A DNA stretch of 8,647 nucleotides, from assembly GCA_003168295.1 (NCBI GenBank), contig PMST01000374.1:584-9230 (forward strand), read 5' to 3'. The DNA comes from Actinomycetota bacterium (lineage in GTDB: Bacteria > Actinomycetota > Actinomycetes > Streptosporangiales > Streptosporangiaceae). The translations under genes were made by a program, and so were the position numbers. Below, piece after piece: positions 6,790 to 8,647 of the stretch (position 1 is the first letter of the stretch; each line of letters begins with the position of its first letter). Below the pieces are notes generated by a model that saw only the letters and a program-made list of their open reading frames with translations, made no database searches and was not told the origin of the DNA.

Positions 6790-7119
6790 ATGGACCTGTT
6801 CGACGCCACACTGAGGATGCCTTACTTGTCTCAGGAGGACATAGAGTCGCTCGCCTACACGGCTGAAGTGTTCCAAATGCTTCCTGACCACATACCTGCG
6901 CTGCGTGAATCGGCACAGAGCCTTAGAAGCCTTCCTGACGACAGCTTCATGCTATACCAGTCAACAAGGACATTGACAGGGCTGTCCGATAATGCTGAGA
7001 TTCTATCTGCTACTTCAGGCTGCGATAATGCTACAAGATTCAAACCTCGGCAATCTTTCCGACGGGGCAGGAGCATTAGCGAGGCTGCCAATGAGCTACG
7101 GAGCGCAGTTCATTGGTGA
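6790..7119 (+). CDS. Hypothetical repeat-containing small protein, possibly frameshifted
   Basis: I do not recognise this 109-residue ORF. It lies in DNA that is clearly less GC-rich than the flanking genes, which hints at foreign origin or decay. Its middle holds a 17-residue (51-base) repeat of the form [L/F]-x-x-L-[PS]-D-x4-L, beginning at 6871, 6922 and 6973; a base-level echo is CTTCCTGAC at both 6880 and 6931. After the third unit the pattern stops in this frame, while a matching LGNLSDGAGAL appears at 7046 in another forward frame (73 bases after the third unit, so out of phase), in an open stretch running to 7303. This suggests a frameshift near 7000-7040 in a once longer helical, leucine-rich protein. 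No ribosome binding site is seen; GATATC at 6781-6786 could be the -10 box of a leaderless start. It may not be expressed. Confidence 0.4.
   Translation: MDLFDATLRMPYLSQEDIESLAYTAEVFQMLPDHIPALRESAQSLRSLPDDSFMLYQSTRTLTGLSDNAEILSATSGCDNATRFKPRQSFRRGRSISEAANELRSAVHW
6871..7078 (+). repeat. 51-base (17-codon) degenerate tandem repeat with one out-of-phase unit
   Basis: Units begin at 6871, 6922 and 6973 with exact 51-base spacing and a fourth begins at 7046. The conserved core is Leu, two variable residues, Leu, Pro or Ser, Asp, then Leu five residues on. Between units three and four a 9-base direct repeat, GATAATGCT, occurs at 6988 and 7024; slippage or duplication there could explain the changed spacing. 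The leucine pattern fits amphipathic helices. Confidence 0.45.
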
Positions 7120-7285
7120 GCGAGCGAAGCGCTTCAAGTTATCCGCAACAATGCTATGCATCAGCCCCACCTCCGACCTATCCGTCGGCGTCACGATGGC
7201 CGCAGGGTCCGGCAGGGAAGCACACAGCACCCGCCCGGCCTTACATCGCCAGCGTGGGCTCGGTGGACGAGCAGGTGCACACGGT
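7120..7285. other. Convergent intergenic stretch, no gene recognised
   Basis: This lies between the small ORF and the 3' end of the leftward operon. It contains a perfect 10-base palindrome GAAGCGCTTC (7126-7135) and a weak hairpin, CCGAC (7173-7177) with GTCGG (7184-7188). Neither has a U-tail on either strand, so I do not call a terminator. Composition shifts from lower GC on the left to genome-like GC from about 7190. No tRNA or other RNA gene is apparent. Confidence 0.4.
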
Positions 7286-8038
7286 TCACCCGGACGCCCG
7301 TGACCCGGAATGCTGCGCTTTCGTTTGCGGTGAGGTCAGGACGGCGCGGAAGATGTCCTGCTCGGCGATGAGGCCCTGGTCCAGGGGTGTTTGCGTGCTG
7401 AGCAGGAGCGCCTGTTTGGCGGCGGCGAGTGAGTGGCGGGGCTGGCTGGCGAGGGGAGCAGCCCAGTCCAGGACGGCTTCGAGAAACCCTTCGCCGGGCA
7501 GGAGGGCCTCGACGAGGCCCAGCCGCAGGGCTTCCCCTGCCGTGACGAGCTCGCCGCCGAGGATGAGCCGGGCGGCCTGGGGCAGGCCGATCAGGCGGGG
7601 TAGTCGCTGGGTTCCGCCTGCCCCGGGAATGGCGCCGTCGGCGACCTCGGGGAAGCGGAAGTGCGCGGCCGGTGAGGCCAGCCGCAGGAGGCAGGCGAGG
7701 GCGAGTTCGAAGCCGCCGCCCCACGCCTGGCCGTTGACGGCCGCGATGACCGGCTGCGGGATGGCCGAGATGCGGGTCAGAGCGCGTCCCCAGGCGTCCG
7801 GTCCGTGCGGCCCGGCTGTGCTGCCGTGCACGAGTGCCCCGACGTCAGCCAGGTCCGCGTGCGCGGCGAAACAGCCGGGGATTCCGCCGGCGAGCACGAT
7901 CACCCGGGCGCGTTCGTCCCCGCCCCAGCGCTGCAGTGTCGCATCCAGCTGGGCTAGGTCGGCGAATCCGAGCACGTTCTCGGGCGGCCGGGTGTACGTG
8001 AGGATGGCCACCCGGCCGCGCAGTTCCGCGTTCCACAC
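7286..8038 (-). CDS. Enoyl-CoA hydratase/isomerase (crotonase) family protein
   Basis: This 250-residue crotonase-fold protein is likely to add water to the double bond of a 2-enoyl-CoA in the cytoplasm. The oxyanion-hole region is at about 50-62 (AGGIPGCFAAHADL). The second hole segment, NGQAWGGGFELALAC, carries Glu111, and FPEVADGAIPGAGGTQRLPR carries Glu131; these correspond to the two catalytic glutamates of classical hydratases (Glu144 and Glu164 in the rat enzyme), so true hydratase activity is plausible rather than another crotonase chemistry. The start is GTG 8038, seven bases after the stop of the upstream VOC gene, with no clear Shine-Dalgarno sequence, which suggests coupling. It is the last visible gene of a leftward operon. 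The acyl-CoA substrate is unknown; the oxygenase gene upstream suggests a side-chain or isoprenoid degradation route, which is inference. Confidence 0.92.
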   Translation of the reverse strand: MWNAELRGRVAILTYTRPPENVLGFADLAQLDATLQRWGGDERARVIVLAGGIPGCFAAHADLADVGALVHGSTAGPHGPDAWGRALTRISAIPQPVIAAVNGQAWGGGFELALACLLRLASPAAHFRFPEVADGAIPGAGGTQRLPRLIGLPQAARLILGGELVTAGEALRLGLVEALLPGEGFLEAVLDWAAPLASQPRHSLAAAKQALLLSTQTPLDQGLIAEQDIFRAVLTSPQTKAQHSGSRASG

Positions 8039-8044
8039 GCCGGG

Positions 8045-8527
8045 CTATCCGGGGGGACCGGGCCGGGCTGGCCGTTGCAGGAATTCGACGAGATTGCCGT
8101 CCGGGTCGCGCACGAAGGCGACCAGGGACATCCCGTCCGGGGCCGTGGTCGGCGCGAGAGAGGGCTCCGCGCCGGCCGCGACCACGGCCGCGAATGTCCC
8201 GGCGATGTCCGGCACGGCCAGGGCGAACTGGAACCAGCCTTGCCGGCGGGTGGACTCGATCTGGTGGTGGGGGCCGGTAGGCGCGGAGCCCTTGCGCTCG
8301 AATAGCTCGACCCGGGCGCCCTGGGGGTTGGCCAGCACGACGCCCCGCAGGTCGTGCTCGGGGAAGGCGAATCGGTCTTCCACCGTGGTGAAGCCGAGTA
8401 CGTCCCGGTAGAAGCGTTCGGACTTTTCCAGCTCTGCCACGGACACTCCTGCGTGGTCGATGACCGCGCGTGCGGTCGAGGCGTCGGCGGCGTGCGGGGC
8501 ATCGGGTGTCAGCGGTGCGTCAGGCAT
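8045..8527 (-). CDS. VOC-fold (glyoxalase/dioxygenase superfamily) protein
   Basis: This 160-residue protein has the paired beta-alpha-beta-beta-beta modules of the vicinal oxygen chelate fold: the first from about 21 (VIDHAGVSVAELEKSERFYR, DVLGF), the second from about 97 (GWFQFALAVPDI) to the DPDGNLVEFLQ signature at 141-151. Likely metal ligands are His25, Glu74 (in ARVELFER), Gln100 and Glu148; Gln in the third place instead of His is unusual here, although glyoxalase I-type enzymes do use one Gln ligand. The N-terminal 20 residues are Ala/Pro-rich and probably flexible. ATG 8527 overlaps the end of the oxygenase gene by eight bases and follows GGGAG (8539-8535, minus strand) by seven bases. 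The family includes epimerases, lyases, extradiol dioxygenases and resistance proteins, so the reaction cannot be stated; context favours a catabolic step between oxygenase and hydratase. Confidence 0.9.
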   Translation of the reverse strand: MPDAPLTPDAPHAADASTARAVIDHAGVSVAELEKSERFYRDVLGFTTVEDRFAFPEHDLRGVVLANPQGARVELFERKGSAPTGPHHQIESTRRQGWFQFALAVPDIAGTFAAVVAAGAEPSLAPTTAPDGMSLVAFVRDPDGNLVEFLQRPARPGPPG

Positions 8528-8647
8528 GGTCGAGCTCCCGGGCTGGGATCCAGGTGCCGTGGAACCCGTACCGCAGCCGGAACGGGATCTTGAGGGTGGC
8601 GATGGGCCCGGCGGCGATGTCGAGCGCGTCCAGGATGATCATGTCGT
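8520..8647 (-). CDS. Carotenoid oxygenase (RPE65/CCD) family protein, C-terminal end
   Basis: The 41 visible residues enter from the right edge and end DMIILDALDIAAGP, ATLKIPFRLR, YGFHGTWIPARELDHA. This ending, a V/I-I-L-D-A strand, a short A-x-x-x-P-x-A-T-x-x-[IL]-P strand, then YGFHG-T-W-[IV]-P, is typical of carotenoid cleavage and lignostilbene-type dioxygenases, and the His in GFHG would be the last of the four iron-binding histidines. Such enzymes split a C=C bond with O2 using non-haem iron. The stop (8522-8520) lies inside the start of the VOC gene, so the genes overlap by eight bases and are translationally coupled. The subfamily (carotenoid, apocarotenoid, stilbene, isoeugenol) cannot be judged from this end alone. 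Confidence 0.8.
   Translation of the reverse strand, partial: DMIILDALDIAAGPIATLKIPFRLRYGFHGTWIPARELDHA

Noticed and set aside
7126..7135. Palindrome GAAGCGCTTC as a regulatory site
   Set aside because: A single 10-base palindrome at a convergent junction, with no promoter beside it and no second copy in the window.
7286..8038. Feruloyl-CoA hydratase-lyase (vanillin-forming) as the function of the crotonase
   Set aside because: The sequence around both catalytic glutamates (GGFELALAC, FPEVADGAIPGAGGTQRL) follows classical enoyl-CoA hydratases, and I do not see the motifs I associate with hydroxycinnamoyl-CoA hydratase-lyases.
7113..8411. Plus-strand open frame of 432 codons over the hydratase and VOC genes
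   Set aside because: Its translation is low-complexity Ser/Arg/Pro/Ala, and both minus-strand genes beneath it have clear family motifs. A short coding-like piece near 7235-7310 (YIASVGSVDEQVHTVHP) was noticed but has no start or domain.
1..8647. CRISPR arrays, insertion sequences, tRNA or phage attachment sites
   Set aside because: Looked for on both strands; no regular repeat-spacer array, transposase-like protein, paired terminal inverted repeats or tRNA-like fold was found.

Overview
The window is high-GC, actinomycete-type DNA. Signs of this are GC-rich third codon positions, GTG and TTG starts, overlapping operon junctions, a twin-arginine lipoprotein, and a CUT1-type sugar ABC importer with no ATPase gene beside it. 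No marker gene fixes the genus. Everything here is read from the sequence alone; no database search was possible.

Left part (1-716): the N-terminal end of a LacI-family repressor gene runs leftward off the window. It is separated from a rightward operon by a divergent intergenic region. Both facing promoters have a TTGAC -35 box, a 17-base spacer and a TATCGA -10 box, and in both the -10 box lies inside the same near-palindrome, TGTATCGATGCA. A third copy of that site lies downstream of the operon promoter. This is the best-supported regulatory signal in the window. A coding-like fragment of unknown identity sits between the promoters.

Central part (717-6688): a five-gene rightward operon encodes a Tat-exported sugar-binding lipoprotein, two CUT1 permeases (MalF-like and MalG-like), a glycoside hydrolase family 32 beta-fructosidase without a signal peptide, and a second LacI-family regulator. 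The inferred pathway is capture of a fructose-containing oligosaccharide (sucrose, fructo-oligosaccharide or levan/inulin fragments) at the membrane, import powered by a shared MsiK-like ATPase encoded elsewhere, cleavage in the cytoplasm, and control by two LacI-type repressors.

Right part (6689-8647): about 600 bases of lower-GC DNA hold a small hypothetical ORF (6790-7119) with a 17-residue repeat, L-x-x-L-[PS]-D-x4-L, whose fourth unit appears in another frame. This suggests a frameshifted or decaying gene. A leftward operon then enters from the right edge: the C-terminal end of a carotenoid-oxygenase (RPE65/CCD) family gene, a VOC-fold protein and an enoyl-CoA hydratase, tightly packed. 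They may form a catabolic route for an aromatic alkene or apocarotenoid; the substrate cannot be told from the sequence.
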